A stretch of DNA of 64,000 nt from DASRQK01 sp964401685. GTDB taxonomy: Bacteria; Bacteroidota; Bacteroidia; Sphingobacteriales; Sphingobacteriaceae. Below the pieces are notes generated by a model, which did no database searches, was not told the DNA's origin, and saw nothing but the letters and a program-made list of their open reading frames with translations. This document shows positions 25,107 through 34,197 of this stretch, piece by piece. The DNA is taken from contig CAYNZH010000001.1 in assembly GCA_964401685.1 (NCBI GenBank), positions 62,001-126,000 on the forward strand, given 5' to 3'. How positions within the stretch are numbered: position 1 is the first letter of the stretch; each line of letters starts with the position of its first letter. The position numbers and the translations under genes were made by a program.

Positions 25107-27959
25107 ATGCGATTTGAACGCTATTGGAAACTATTGATTTGGCTCGTGCTGCTGACTTTTGTCTCGGTATGCGCACGTGCCCAAGTGCTGGATTTTGAAC
25201 AAAATCCCCCTCACTTGTCTTGGCGCCAAATCCACACGCCACATTTCCAGGTAATTTTTCCCCAGGAGCTCGAATCCGAAGCGCAAAAACTGAGCACTGC
25301 CATGGAAAACATGATTCACCGGGTTGCGCGCTCTCTAGGCAAAACTCCCCGGAAAATTTCCATCATTTTGCAAAATCAGACCGTGGTTTCCAACGGCTTT
25401 GTGCAGCTTGCTCCGCGAAAGTCTGAGTTTTTTACGGTGCCGCCACCGACCGGAGAAATAGATGAATGGCTACATCATCTGGCGGTCCACGAACTTAGGC
25501 ATGTGGTGCAATTCGACAAATTGGTAGGCGGATTCCGCGCTCCGTTTTGGGAACAATTGGGTCTTGCCTTGTTTGGCCTGCAGCTACCGTCCTGGTTTTT
25601 TGAGGGGGATGCGGTGCTCACCGAAACCTTGCTTACCGATGGGGGCAGGGGCCGACAGCCGTCCTGGGACATGAAGCTCAGAACCAATCTTTTGAATGGA
25701 AAATCTTATTCCTATGAGAAGAACTACCTGGGGTCGATGAAAGATGTCACCCCGGGATATTACGAGCTCGGCTATTTCATGGTCAGCAAAATGCGCAAGG
25801 AGCATTCGCCACATTTCTTGGATACGCTGTTAGGGGAAATGGCTAGAAACCCATTTCGCTTTTATCTATTAAACAGGAATTTAAAGAAAATAACCGGACT
25901 AAACACGCGTCAATGGCATGAAGTCACAACGGCGGAACTCAAGCAGGAATGGTCGCGGAGGGAGGCGCAACGGAGCCCGATTGCGTACGATGTATACCCC
26001 CGAGAAAGTGGTCCAACTCCCTCAGACTGGCTGTTTCCCCAAAAAATGGAAGAAACCGGAAAAATAGTTGCGCTCCATCAAAGCTTTGCCACGGCACCGG
26101 AAATCGTCCTTCTCGACAGCGTTGGCAACAAAATAGAAACCCTGGTCGAAATTGGATGGCAGGCTTCGCCTCATTTTAGTTATGCCCAGGGCATTGTCGT
26201 TTGGGAAGAAATGCGCCGCAATCCACGCTACAGCAAGCAGGTGTTCCATGTGATCAATCGCTACGACATTGAAAACCGCACTTATAAACAACTTACCCGG
26301 AAGACCCGCTTGTTCTCGCCAACGCTGAGTCCTGACGGCAAGCAGATTGCGGTGATGGAGATCGGGCTGGATAACCAGCAGGCGCTTTTGGTGCTAGACG
26401 CCGAAAGTGGCCTGGAGCTCCTCAGACTCGAAGTCCCATCGGACTACCGGTTGCAGTCGCCGGCCTACCATCACCGGGAGAAAAAGCTAGTCGGGGTTGG
26501 CGTTTCCGGCCAGGGCAATACCCTCATCGAAATAAACTTGGAGACAGGCGCGTTTTTGCCCCTCCTCGCATGGCAACGCCAGCAGCTCGACCGCCCCGTC
26601 TACTGGGGTGACAGCGTTGCATTCAAAGCGCACTACGACGGCGTTGACAACTTGTACCTGTGGGAATCCCATACAGGGAAAATACGCAGGCTCACGAACG
26701 CCCGCTTCGGCGCCTTCCATCCAGACATAGACCCGGCCACCGGCGAGCTCCTTTTCAACAATTATCAGCTGGGTGGTCACAGAATTAGTAGACTTGCTTT
26801 GGACGACCTGGATCCCGCGTACCCGCCAACGTGGGGACAGCGCCTGGACTACTTCCAGCCACTGCTACAAGAGCAACAGTCCGGGCAAACCCTTCCAGAC
26901 TCTACCACATGGCCCTCGACGCGCTTCCGCGACGGGCTCAACCTATTCAACTTCCACAGCCTGTCAGTCACTTCCGGCGACTTCTCGAGCATTTCCAGTT
27001 TTCATCCGGGGATTTATTGGTTATCGGACAATCTGCTCAATACGACGCAAACCCGAGTGGGGGTAAGCTTCGACCCCGACCTAAACCGCCTTGCCTATCA
27101 TGCGAGCATCGCCTACCAGCGGTATTTCCCAAAACTGGAGTTTGGATTCAGAAATCGGGGAGCCATGTCCAGTTTTTCAAACGAAGATGCGCAGCGAGGT
27201 GGTGCGGCAACCCAGGTAAGGTGGAGGGAAAACCGTATTCAAATAGGTGTACAGGTGCCTTTGGTCTATTATTACAGGAATTATGTCTATGACATGGGAG
27301 CAGGATTATACACCTCCTATACCCAACGTTACGGGATGGATCAGCCGGCGGTTTCGGAAAGTTTTGTCAAGTCCATTCGCTTTCCACTATCGTATCAGAT
27401 GTACTTTAGCCGCAACGTCAGGCGAAGCGCACTGGATCTTTCTCCCCGTTGGGGGCAAAACCTATCGCTGATCTTCCGCCATCTTCCCTTAACGGACAGG
27501 ATGCAGGGGACTCATTACGCTCTCCGAAGCACTTTCTACTTTCCAGGATTTGCGCGTAATCACGGATTTGTCTTGAGGTTCAATGCGCAAAACGGGTCGG
27601 GTACCTACGTCCGGGCCAGCGAAATCCCCATGGTTTCAGGTTTTGACAGGCTCAAGCCGGGGCGGGTACAAAACACACTTCTAAGCAGCTATCACCTGCC
27701 TATTGCCTACCCCGACTGGGCCCTCGGCGGTCTGCTCTTTATGAAGAGAATAAAGGGCGGTGTCTTCGCGGATTTCGAAAATGTTGGACATAAAAACCCC
27801 CTGACCCCCAAAACACTAGGCATGGAATTGAGGGCTGACATGAACTTTTTCCGGTACGTTCTACCGGTTTTTGATGTCGGGGCCAAACTAGTGTTTACAA
27901 ACCATTCCGCCACGGACAGAAAGGCCTTCGTCACTTACAGTCTGAGCTATTCCTACTGA
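25107..27959 (+). CDS. Gluzincin metalloprotease with propeller and C-terminal outer-membrane barrel
   Basis: A 950-residue exported protein with a signal peptide ending near VCARAQ. Residues 35-290 contain a zinc-protease core: His128-Glu129-x-x-His132 in AVHELRHVV and a downstream Glu166 in PSWFFEGDAV, the gluzincin spacing. Residues 300-600 are TolB/WD-like blades (LTRKTRLFSPTLSPDGKQIA, HPDIDPATGELLF). The last 300 residues alternate aromatic strands (YQMYFSRNVR, HYALRSTFYFPGF, VTYSLSYSY), ending in an aromatic residue as outer-membrane barrels do. I infer an enzyme held at the surface or periplasmic face by its own barrel. Lone gene; the substrate is unknown. Confidence 0.72.
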   Translation: MRFERYWKLLIWLVLLTFVSVCARAQVLDFEQNPPHLSWRQIHTPHFQVIFPQELESEAQKLSTAMENMIHRVARSLGKTPRKISIILQNQTVVSNGFVQLAPRKSEFFTVPPPTGEIDEWLHHLAVHELRHVVQFDKLVGGFRAPFWEQLGLALFGLQLPSWFFEGDAVLTETLLTDGGRGRQPSWDMKLRTNLLNGKSYSYEKNYLGSMKDVTPGYYELGYFMVSKMRKEHSPHFLDTLLGEMARNPFRFYLLNRNLKKITGLNTRQWHEVTTAELKQEWSRREAQRSPIAYDVYPRESGPTPSDWLFPQKMEETGKIVALHQSFATAPEIVLLDSVGNKIETLVEIGWQASPHFSYAQGIVVWEEMRRNPRYSKQVFHVINRYDIENRTYKQLTRKTRLFSPTLSPDGKQIAVMEIGLDNQQALLVLDAESGLELLRLEVPSDYRLQSPAYHHREKKLVGVGVSGQGNTLIEINLETGAFLPLLAWQRQQLDRPVYWGDSVAFKAHYDGVDNLYLWESHTGKIRRLTNARFGAFHPDIDPATGELLFNNYQLGGHRISRLALDDLDPAYPPTWGQRLDYFQPLLQEQQSGQTLPDSTTWPSTRFRDGLNLFNFHSLSVTSGDFSSISSFHPGIYWLSDNLLNTTQTRVGVSFDPDLNRLAYHASIAYQRYFPKLEFGFRNRGAMSSFSNEDAQRGGAATQVRWRENRIQIGVQVPLVYYYRNYVYDMGAGLYTSYTQRYGMDQPAVSESFVKSIRFPLSYQMYFSRNVRRSALDLSPRWGQNLSLIFRHLPLTDRMQGTHYALRSTFYFPGFARNHGFVLRFNAQNGSGTYVRASEIPMVSGFDRLKPGRVQNTLLSSYHLPIAYPDWALGGLLFMKRIKGGVFADFENVGHKNPLTPKTLGMELRADMNFFRYVLPVFDVGAKLVFTNHSATDRKAFVTYSLSYSY

Positions 27960-27979
27960 ATTATTCCTACGGATCTATT

Positions 27980-28480
27980 TTAACGAATTGCTTCCAAAGC
28001 TTTTTCGTAATCCGGCTCGTCGGTGATCTCACTGACTTGTTGTGTGTACGCGACCTTTCCTTCGGGATCGATAACCACTACTGCGCGGCTCAACAGTCCT
28101 TCGAGCGGCCCACCGCCGATTTTCACCTGGTAGGCATCTGAAAAATTGGAATCCTTGAACTCCGACAGGGCCACGACCTTATCTATCCCTTCATTGGCAC
28201 AAAACCTGCCCTGAGCAAAAGGGAGATCCTTGGAAATACTCAGGATTACCGTATTGTCCAATTCCGAAGCCTTCTCATTGAATTTCCGGACAGACGTTGC
28301 GCAAACTCCGGTGTCAAGGCTCGGGAAAATATTAAGCACCACGTTCTTTCCCTTAAAATCTGCCAGGGATTTTTGACTCAGGTCAGTCCCTGTCAATTTG
28401 AAATCAGGTGCCTGAGCGCCCACCGGGGGAAGCTCTCCGCTTGTGGAAGTCGGGCTTCCTTTAAATGTTATATTTGCCAT
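27980..28480 (-). CDS. tpx: Thiol peroxidase
   Basis: An atypical 2-Cys peroxiredoxin that reduces hydroperoxides with thioredoxin. The 166-residue protein has NIFPSLDTGVCATSVRKF with the peroxidatic Cys60 and RFCANEG with the resolving Cys94, plus the Tpx N-terminal ITFKGSP. Its length matches the family. It follows the ABC gene by 45 bases and converges with the metalloprotease gene 20 bases away, with no visible terminator. Confidence 0.95.
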   Translation of the reverse strand: MANITFKGSPTSTSGELPPVGAQAPDFKLTGTDLSQKSLADFKGKNVVLNIFPSLDTGVCATSVRKFNEKASELDNTVILSISKDLPFAQGRFCANEGIDKVVALSEFKDSNFSDAYQVKIGGGPLEGLLSRAVVVIDPEGKVAYTQQVSEITDEPDYEKALEAIR

Positions 28481-28525
28481 AGTTTTTCTGTTTAAATAAT
28501 ACTAAAATTCACAATTCAAAACTCG

Positions 28526-29197
28526 TCACAGTGCCGATTCAGGGATGTAGCCATGCACATAAAGATCTTCCAATCCGTTTATTCGATAATTACTTCCATT
28601 GTGTATCAAGAGCGTATGATCACTGATTTCGAGCACGCGCGTATAATAGTGATCCGTTATCACGAAGCCTTTCCCTGCTTTCAGCTTTCGGATGTGCGTG
28701 TGCAGCTCATCGATATAGGCTGGGGCTAAATTAGAGAACGGCTCATCCAGCAGAACATAGCGGGCATCGCTGTAAATGATCATTAACGCCTCAATCATGC
28801 GCCGAATCCCACCAGACAAGGTGCCCAGGCGATGGCGGAGATGTTCCCGAATCAGCGGAATCTCCATCAAGGCGTCGCGATATTTACTGACCGGCATAAA
28901 ACTCAGGACCGCTTGCAGCTTCAGGTCGCCAGGAATAAGGTATTCCTGGGGTAAATATGCGATTTCCCTGGTCAAATAACCTTTTTTGTAAATTGACCCA
29001 TCCAGCGTGCAATGCTTATAGAGGCCTTGGTATTGGCCAAAAATCACCTTCAAGAGAGTAGATTTTCCGGCACCGTTGCGGCCGAGTAGACCCAAAACCT
29101 CTCCTGGCTTGCATCGCAAATACACCCCGCTAAGCACCATTTTGGCACCGAACCGGCAGGATAAACTGTCTACATATAACTCATCGTCATCAGACAT
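28526..29197 (-). CDS. ABC transporter ATP-binding protein
   Basis: A single ATPase domain of 223 residues. Walker A LLGRNGAGKSTLLKV, Q-loop AYLPQEYL, signature LSGGIRRMIEAL (LSGGI rather than LSGGQ), and Walker B ARYVLLDEPF are visible; the H-loop is FVITDHYY. It overlaps the end of the upstream membrane-protein gene by 28 bases, so the two are probably coupled, but that partner is too small for a usual permease. The transported substance cannot be told. Confidence 0.9.
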   Translation of the reverse strand: MSDDDELYVDSLSCRFGAKMVLSGVYLRCKPGEVLGLLGRNGAGKSTLLKVIFGQYQGLYKHCTLDGSIYKKGYLTREIAYLPQEYLIPGDLKLQAVLSFMPVSKYRDALMEIPLIREHLRHRLGTLSGGIRRMIEALMIIYSDARYVLLDEPFSNLAPAYIDELHTHIRKLKAGKGFVITDHYYTRVLEISDHTLLIHNGSNYRINGLEDLYVHGYIPESAL

Positions 29198-29496
29198 AGG
29201 GTCACAATTACTGAGAAATAAATAAAATCAAGCGCAAAGGTATAGCCGAGCAGGTGTCGGTAACCATAACCTGCATTTTTAAATAAAGACTCGCGGCCTT
29301 TAGCATAGAACCACCGCTCAATGACGATGGAAAGCATCCACCCAAGCAACTTTCCGCCCAGCATGACTACAAAAATGCCGGTGCTAAGCGTTTCCAGCCT
29401 AAACAGACTCGACACCAGCAATCCGGTTACAATCAGATTGAAAGCAATCAAGAACCTGAAAAAAAGCCAATATATGCGGTGAATCCTCAAAATCAT
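29170..29496 (-). CDS. Small membrane protein coupled to the ABC ATPase
   Basis: About 108 residues from ATG 29496 (an ATG at 29511 would add five). Three hydrophobic stretches can be seen: WLFFRFLIAFNLIVTGLLV, TGIFVVMLGGKLLGWMLSIV, and LDFIYFSVIVTLCLMTM. I recognise no family. The 28-base overlap with the ABC gene suggests a functional pair. It is divergent from the oligopeptidase gene, with about 70 bases between the starts. Confidence 0.65.
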   Translation of the reverse strand: MILRIHRIYWLFFRFLIAFNLIVTGLLVSSLFRLETLSTGIFVVMLGGKLLGWMLSIVIERWFYAKGRESLFKNAGYGYRHLLGYTFALDFIYFSVIVTLCLMTMSYM

Positions 29497-29568
29497 AATT
29501 ATACCCTGCAATATACGGTTATTTTACGAGCATTTCATACCTTTGGGCAAACTAAGCTTTTTTACAAG

Positions 29569-31680
29569 ATGAATAAAAAACCATTTTTTCCATTTATCAT
29601 GGTACTCGCTCTTGCCGTGGCAGGATGTGAAAACGGAGATAAGACCGCTTCAAACCCGCTCCTGGAACCGTTTGACACACCATTTGAGGTTCCACCGTTT
29701 GACCGTATAGAAAACAGTCATTTTAAACCTGCTTTTGACGAAGCATTCAAACAACATAACGCAGAAATTGCGGCAATTGTTCAGAACGAAGACGAACCCA
29801 CTTTTGAAAACACGATCCTTGCCTACGAAAATTCAGGCAAATTGCTCAGTCGGGTGAATACGATCTTTGGAAATTTGAATTCCGCGCATACGAATGATGA
29901 TCTGAAAGCTTTGGCGGTCGAGTTGGCGCCGATTTCTTCGGCTCATAGGGATAATATTTCCCTGAATGATACCCTTTTCAATCGCATCAAAACGGTATGG
30001 GATAACAAAGACTCCTTTGGTCTGAATGACGAGCAGCACAAGCTTTTGGAGGACTACTATAAGAGCTTTGTTCGCAATGGGGCAAACCTTAATGCAGAAG
30101 ACAAGGATAAATTGAGGAAAATCAACTCGGATCTGGCCCTTGCGACCGTGAAATTTGGTCAAAACCTTTTGGAAGAGACCAATGCTTTTGAAATGGTCGT
30201 AGAAGATGAGGCTGACCTCTCTGGCCTGCCATCAGGGCTTGTCGCAGCTGCAGCTGACGAGGCAAAGGCCCGGGGAAAAGAGGGAAAATGGGTGTTCACC
30301 CTTCAAAACCCTAGCGTAATGCCTTTCTTGCAATACGCAGACAATCGGGAATTGAGAAAGGAGATTTGGGACGCGTACCAGATGCGGGGCAACAATGGCA
30401 ATGCGCATGACAACAACCAGGTTTTGGTCGACATAGCCAATTTGCGACTGCAAAGGGCCAATCTTTTAGGCTATGAGACGCACGCGCATTATGTGTTGGA
30501 AGAGGCGATGTCTGAAAACCCAGAAAATGTTTACGCATTGCTAAATGATCTGTGGACTCCCGCCTTGGCCAAGGCAAAAGTTGAGGCTGCTGACATTAAA
30601 AAAGAAATAGTAGCCTCTGGAGAAAACTTTGATCCAGAGCCTTACGACTGGAGGTACTACACTGAAAAAATCCGTCAGAAACGATTTGCCATCGACGAAG
30701 AGGAACTGAAGCCCTATTTCAGCCTTCGCAGTGTGACGGAAGGAGCTTTCGAGGTTGCAAACAAGCTTTTTGGGCTGACTTTTCAGCAGTTGAACAATGT
30801 GCCAGTCTACCATGAGGAAGTCGAAGTCTATGAGGTTTTCGATCATGATGGCAGCCATCTGGGACTATTGTACGCGGATTTCTTCCCTCGTGCGTCAAAG
30901 CGCGGTGGCGCGTGGATGACTTCCTACCGTCGTCAGCAGACTGTTGATGGTGAGCGGGTTGCCCCGGTGATTTCTATCGTATGTAATTTCACTAAACCTG
31001 TAGGAGATCAGCCTGCTTTGCTTACCTTCGATGAGGCAAACACCTTGTTTCACGAGTTTGGCCATGCCCTTCACGGTCTCTTGTCAAATGTAACCTACGA
31101 AAGCCTCTCAGGCACCTCGGTTTCCCGGGATTTTGTGGAGCTCCCTTCACAAATCATGGAAAATTGGGCTGCGGACTCAGAAGTGCTGAAAAGCTACGCA
31201 AAGCACTATGAAACAGGCGAGCCGATTCCAGATGAACTGATTCAGAAATTGGAAAATGCGGGCACCTTTGATCAGGGCTTTGCCACGGTCGAATACCTTG
31301 CGGCCAGCTTGCTGGATATGGATTACCACACGCAAACCTCGGAAATCACCCAATCCGCGGAGGATTTTGAGGCGGCATCTATGCAGAAAGCAGGTCTGAT
31401 TGACGAAATCATCCCGAGATACCGCAGCTCTTATTTCAACCATATTTTTGCCTCTGGATATTCCGCAGGTTACTACAGTTACATTTGGGCTGAAGTATTG
31501 GATTCTGATGCTTTTGCGGCTTTCAAGGAAACTAGCCTGTACGATAAGGCTACTGCGGATTCCTTCCGTAAAAACATTCTCGAAAGAGGCGGAACTGAGA
31601 AACCAGCTGTTCTTTACCAGAAATTTAGAGGGGCGGATCCAAATCCGATCTATTTGCTGAGAAAACGAGGGTTGGATTAA
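29569..31680 (+). CDS. M3-family peptidase (peptidyl-dipeptidase Dcp / oligopeptidase)
   Basis: A zinc peptidase of 703 residues in the thimet oligopeptidase/Dcp family, which trims short peptides. ATG at 29569 begins a lipoprotein signal (MVLALAVAGC, lipobox cysteine at 20), so it should sit in the periplasm on a lipid anchor; an upstream in-frame start would spoil that signal. The zinc motif FHEFGHALHGLLS is intact, and the family segments FPRASKRGGAWM and YIWAEVLDSDAF are present. Followed by a strong terminator. E. coli relatives are mostly not lipoproteins. Confidence 0.92.
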   Translation: MNKKPFFPFIMVLALAVAGCENGDKTASNPLLEPFDTPFEVPPFDRIENSHFKPAFDEAFKQHNAEIAAIVQNEDEPTFENTILAYENSGKLLSRVNTIFGNLNSAHTNDDLKALAVELAPISSAHRDNISLNDTLFNRIKTVWDNKDSFGLNDEQHKLLEDYYKSFVRNGANLNAEDKDKLRKINSDLALATVKFGQNLLEETNAFEMVVEDEADLSGLPSGLVAAAADEAKARGKEGKWVFTLQNPSVMPFLQYADNRELRKEIWDAYQMRGNNGNAHDNNQVLVDIANLRLQRANLLGYETHAHYVLEEAMSENPENVYALLNDLWTPALAKAKVEAADIKKEIVASGENFDPEPYDWRYYTEKIRQKRFAIDEEELKPYFSLRSVTEGAFEVANKLFGLTFQQLNNVPVYHEEVEVYEVFDHDGSHLGLLYADFFPRASKRGGAWMTSYRRQQTVDGERVAPVISIVCNFTKPVGDQPALLTFDEANTLFHEFGHALHGLLSNVTYESLSGTSVSRDFVELPSQIMENWAADSEVLKSYAKHYETGEPIPDELIQKLENAGTFDQGFATVEYLAASLLDMDYHTQTSEITQSAEDFEAASMQKAGLIDEIIPRYRSSYFNHIFASGYSAGYYSYIWAEVLDSDAFAAFKETSLYDKATADSFRKNILERGGTEKPAVLYQKFRGADPNPIYLLRKRGLD

Positions 31681-31710
31681 GTAAAAAAGATGTAAATTCT
31701 CGAACTTTAC

Positions 31711-31744
31711 AAAAGCCCTGGCCCTTCTGCCGGGGCTTTTTATT
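31711..31744 (+). terminator. Terminator after the M3 peptidase gene
   Basis: AAAGCCCTGGC pairs with GCCGGGGCTTT (one mismatch or G-T pair) around the loop CCTTCT, followed by T-rich sequence. It reaches the very end of the convergent PorP/SprF gene and may serve both directions. Confidence 0.85.
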
Positions 31745-32758
31745 TTAAAAATAACGTGGGTTGAGCATTCGGGGTGCTTCACCAAAGGTGATTCCGAGGG
31801 TAATTTCGTGGGATCCATTTTGGAGCGTGCTCAAGCGGCTCACAATATAGTCGTAGGAATAACCTGCCCTAAAGCGGTCGGTCACATAAAATTGTGCAAT
31901 GGCTGAAAAAGAGTTACGAGGACTCAAAGGGTTGCCGGTGTAACGCTGGTAATCTTTCTCCCAGGCGGTGACTCCCGTCCGCCAACCGGCTCCTAGCCAC
32001 ACCCTATCGCCCAAAATAAACATCGCGTTGAGATCCAAGCTCGATGGGCCGCGGAAATCCTCTTTCCAGAGCAGACTTGGACGAAATCTCAAGCCTTCCT
32101 CAAGGTTGAACAGTGCTCCACCCATTACGTAAATGTGGCGGCGGCGGCGGAGATTGTCCGTAGTCGTTTTGTCCCATCTAAAGATGTTGTCACTTTGGTC
32201 TCCCGAGAGCATGTCCATCACCGAAACCCCTGCATACCATTGGGGACTGCTAAAATGCAATCCCATCCGGACATCGGGAACGAAATCACTGATGCGTCCT
32301 GTGGGAATATTCGGATCCCCCGACTCTACAGGATCCAGCATCCTTCCATTGAGGCTGTACTGCGTTACTCCGGCTGCAATCCCGAAACTAAGTCTTCTCG
32401 TGTCTCGCTCATCGAGGCGGAGGCGGAGGGCATAATTTGCATAAGCCGAAGTTGCGGATTGGGGACCAATTCTATCGGCAATTATTTGCAGGCCCACGCC
32501 ATGACGCTTCCCCACCATGTTTGTGATTCCATCCACGGAGAGAGACGCTGCCTGAGGCGCTCCGTCCAAGCCCACCCACTGGCTCCTCAATCCCAGTTGT
32601 CCAAACCATTCCTCCTTATATCCTGCGTAAGCAGGGTTGATACTCAAGGAGTTGAAAATATACTGCGTCATCTGTATATTCTGTTGAGCGACTGCCATCG
32701 AGGCATTCAGCAAAAAAATAAAGCAGAATAACTTAAATTTTAAATGTTTTTTCATCAT
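31745..32758 (-). CDS. PorP/SprF family type IX secretion membrane protein
   Basis: An outer-membrane barrel protein of 337 residues in the PorP/SprF family, which works with type IX secretion and is needed for surface display of particular cargoes such as SprB. Signal peptide (FCFIFLLNASMAVAQQ), then the family opening QMTQYIFNSLSINPAYAGY, RSQWVGLDGAPQAASLSVDG, and the final FRAGYSYDYIVSRLSTLQNGSHEITLG. The ending MLNPRYF is aromatic as in barrels. It is 17 bases downstream of the UDP-glucose dehydrogenase gene and far from gldKLMN. Confidence 0.92.
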   Translation of the reverse strand: MMKKHLKFKLFCFIFLLNASMAVAQQNIQMTQYIFNSLSINPAYAGYKEEWFGQLGLRSQWVGLDGAPQAASLSVDGITNMVGKRHGVGLQIIADRIGPQSATSAYANYALRLRLDERDTRRLSFGIAAGVTQYSLNGRMLDPVESGDPNIPTGRISDFVPDVRMGLHFSSPQWYAGVSVMDMLSGDQSDNIFRWDKTTTDNLRRRRHIYVMGGALFNLEEGLRFRPSLLWKEDFRGPSSLDLNAMFILGDRVWLGAGWRTGVTAWEKDYQRYTGNPLSPRNSFSAIAQFYVTDRFRAGYSYDYIVSRLSTLQNGSHEITLGITFGEAPRMLNPRYF

Positions 32759-32775
32759 CTTGCTGGGATAAATTT

Positions 32776-34137
32776 CTATTCTCCAATAGAATAGTAGGTG
32801 AAACCCAGAGTTGCCATCGTTTTTTTATCCAATAATCGCCGCCCATCAAAAACGAAGGCTGGTTTTTTCATCGAATTATAAATACGCTGCCAATCATAGC
32901 TCCTGATCTCGTCCCACTCCGTCAAAATCGCGATCGCGTAAGCATCCTTAGCCGCAGTGTAAGGGTCTGATGCGACCTCAAGCACTGCCTCTGGCTGGTC
33001 AATGTCTGAAAATATACGCTCTTGCGACACCCTGGGGTCATACACGGAGAGGCGCGCCTCTTCCAGAAGAAGAGCGTTTGCCACGTGGATCGCTGGAGAT
33101 TCTCGGGAATCGTTGGTGTCTTTTTTAAATGCCCAACCGAAAAAGGCTATTTTTTTGCCTGAAACCGTATCGAATAGACTTTTGACAATCTTGTCGGCGA
33201 AGCGATCCTTCTGATGGTTGTTTAGCACTACGACCTGTTCCCAATAGTCTGCAACCGCGTCCAGGTTATACGATCGAGCGATATACACCAGGTTGAGTAT
33301 GTCCTTTTGAAAACAGGACCCCCCGAAGCCTACCGACGCATTGAGAAATTTCGGTCCGATGCGGCTGTCCATACCCACTGCTCTCGCAACCTCGTCCACG
33401 TTGGCTCCGGTCGCTTCGCACAATTCTGAAATCGCATTGATGGAAGACACTCTCTGGGCAAGAAATGCGTTTGCTGTAAGTTTTGAAAGCTCTGAAGACC
33501 ACAGATTTGTCGTCAAAATACGTTCCGGACTTACCCATCTTTCATAGATGTTGCGTAGCGCGGCGACCGCATCGGGATTTTCCCCGCCTATTAGTACCCG
33601 ATCAGGATCAAGAAGATCATTGATGGCTGTTCCCTCGGATAGAAACTCCGGATTGGAAAGAACGGAAAATTTTGGCCCGGTCCCGCTGTACTTCAGGATG
33701 TGCTGAATGGACGAAGCAGTACGAACCGGAATGGTAGATTTTTCGACGACAATCTTGTCCGACGTCGCGACTTCAGCGATCTGCCTGGCACAGGCTTCGA
33801 TAAACTTCAGGTCCGCAGCCATCCCCTTCCCCTTCCCGTAGCTTTTGGTCGGTGTGTTTACAGAGATAAAAATCATCTGGGCTTCCTCAATACCGGCGGC
33901 AATGTCTTTGGAGAAGAACAAGTTCCGTCCCCGGGTCTCAGCGACAATCTCTTTCAATCCAGGCTCATACACAGGAAGACGCTCCAAATCATCGCTATTC
34001 CAGGCATCAATTTTCTCGGGATTGGCATCCACGAGCGTAATTTTGAGGTGTGGACATTTTTTCGCGAGGACTGCCATAGTCGGGCCGCCAACATACCCTG
34101 CACCAATACAACAAATGTGTGTTACGTTTATGTTCAT
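32776..34137 (-). CDS. ugd: UDP-glucose 6-dehydrogenase
   Basis: Oxidises UDP-glucose to UDP-glucuronate for polysaccharide synthesis. The 453-residue protein carries the NAD site [18 protein letters not shown] and the catalytic cysteine in [15 protein letters not shown]. The VGGPTMAV signature and length resemble the animal-type enzyme more than the shorter E. coli type. It is likely cotranscribed with the PorP/SprF gene downstream. Confidence 0.95.
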   Translation of the reverse strand: MNINVTHICCIGAGYVGGPTMAVLAKKCPHLKITLVDANPEKIDAWNSDDLERLPVYEPGLKEIVAETRGRNLFFSKDIAAGIEEAQMIFISVNTPTKSYGKGKGMAADLKFIEACARQIAEVATSDKIVVEKSTIPVRTASSIQHILKYSGTGPKFSVLSNPEFLSEGTAINDLLDPDRVLIGGENPDAVAALRNIYERWVSPERILTTNLWSSELSKLTANAFLAQRVSSINAISELCEATGANVDEVARAVGMDSRIGPKFLNASVGFGGSCFQKDILNLVYIARSYNLDAVADYWEQVVVLNNHQKDRFADKIVKSLFDTVSGKKIAFFGWAFKKDTNDSRESPAIHVANALLLEEARLSVYDPRVSQERIFSDIDQPEAVLEVASDPYTAAKDAYAIAILTEWDEIRSYDWQRIYNSMKKPAFVFDGRRLLDKKTMATLGFTYYSIGE

Positions 34138-34197
34138 ATATAAATCCCGTGTGGGGAAAACACAAATTTACAATTTAATGTTGTAAATTTGTGTTTT

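Noticed and set aside
31177..31818. 213-codon open frame on the minus strand
   Set aside because: It lies antisense to the end of the M3 peptidase gene and crosses its terminator; no protein-like features.
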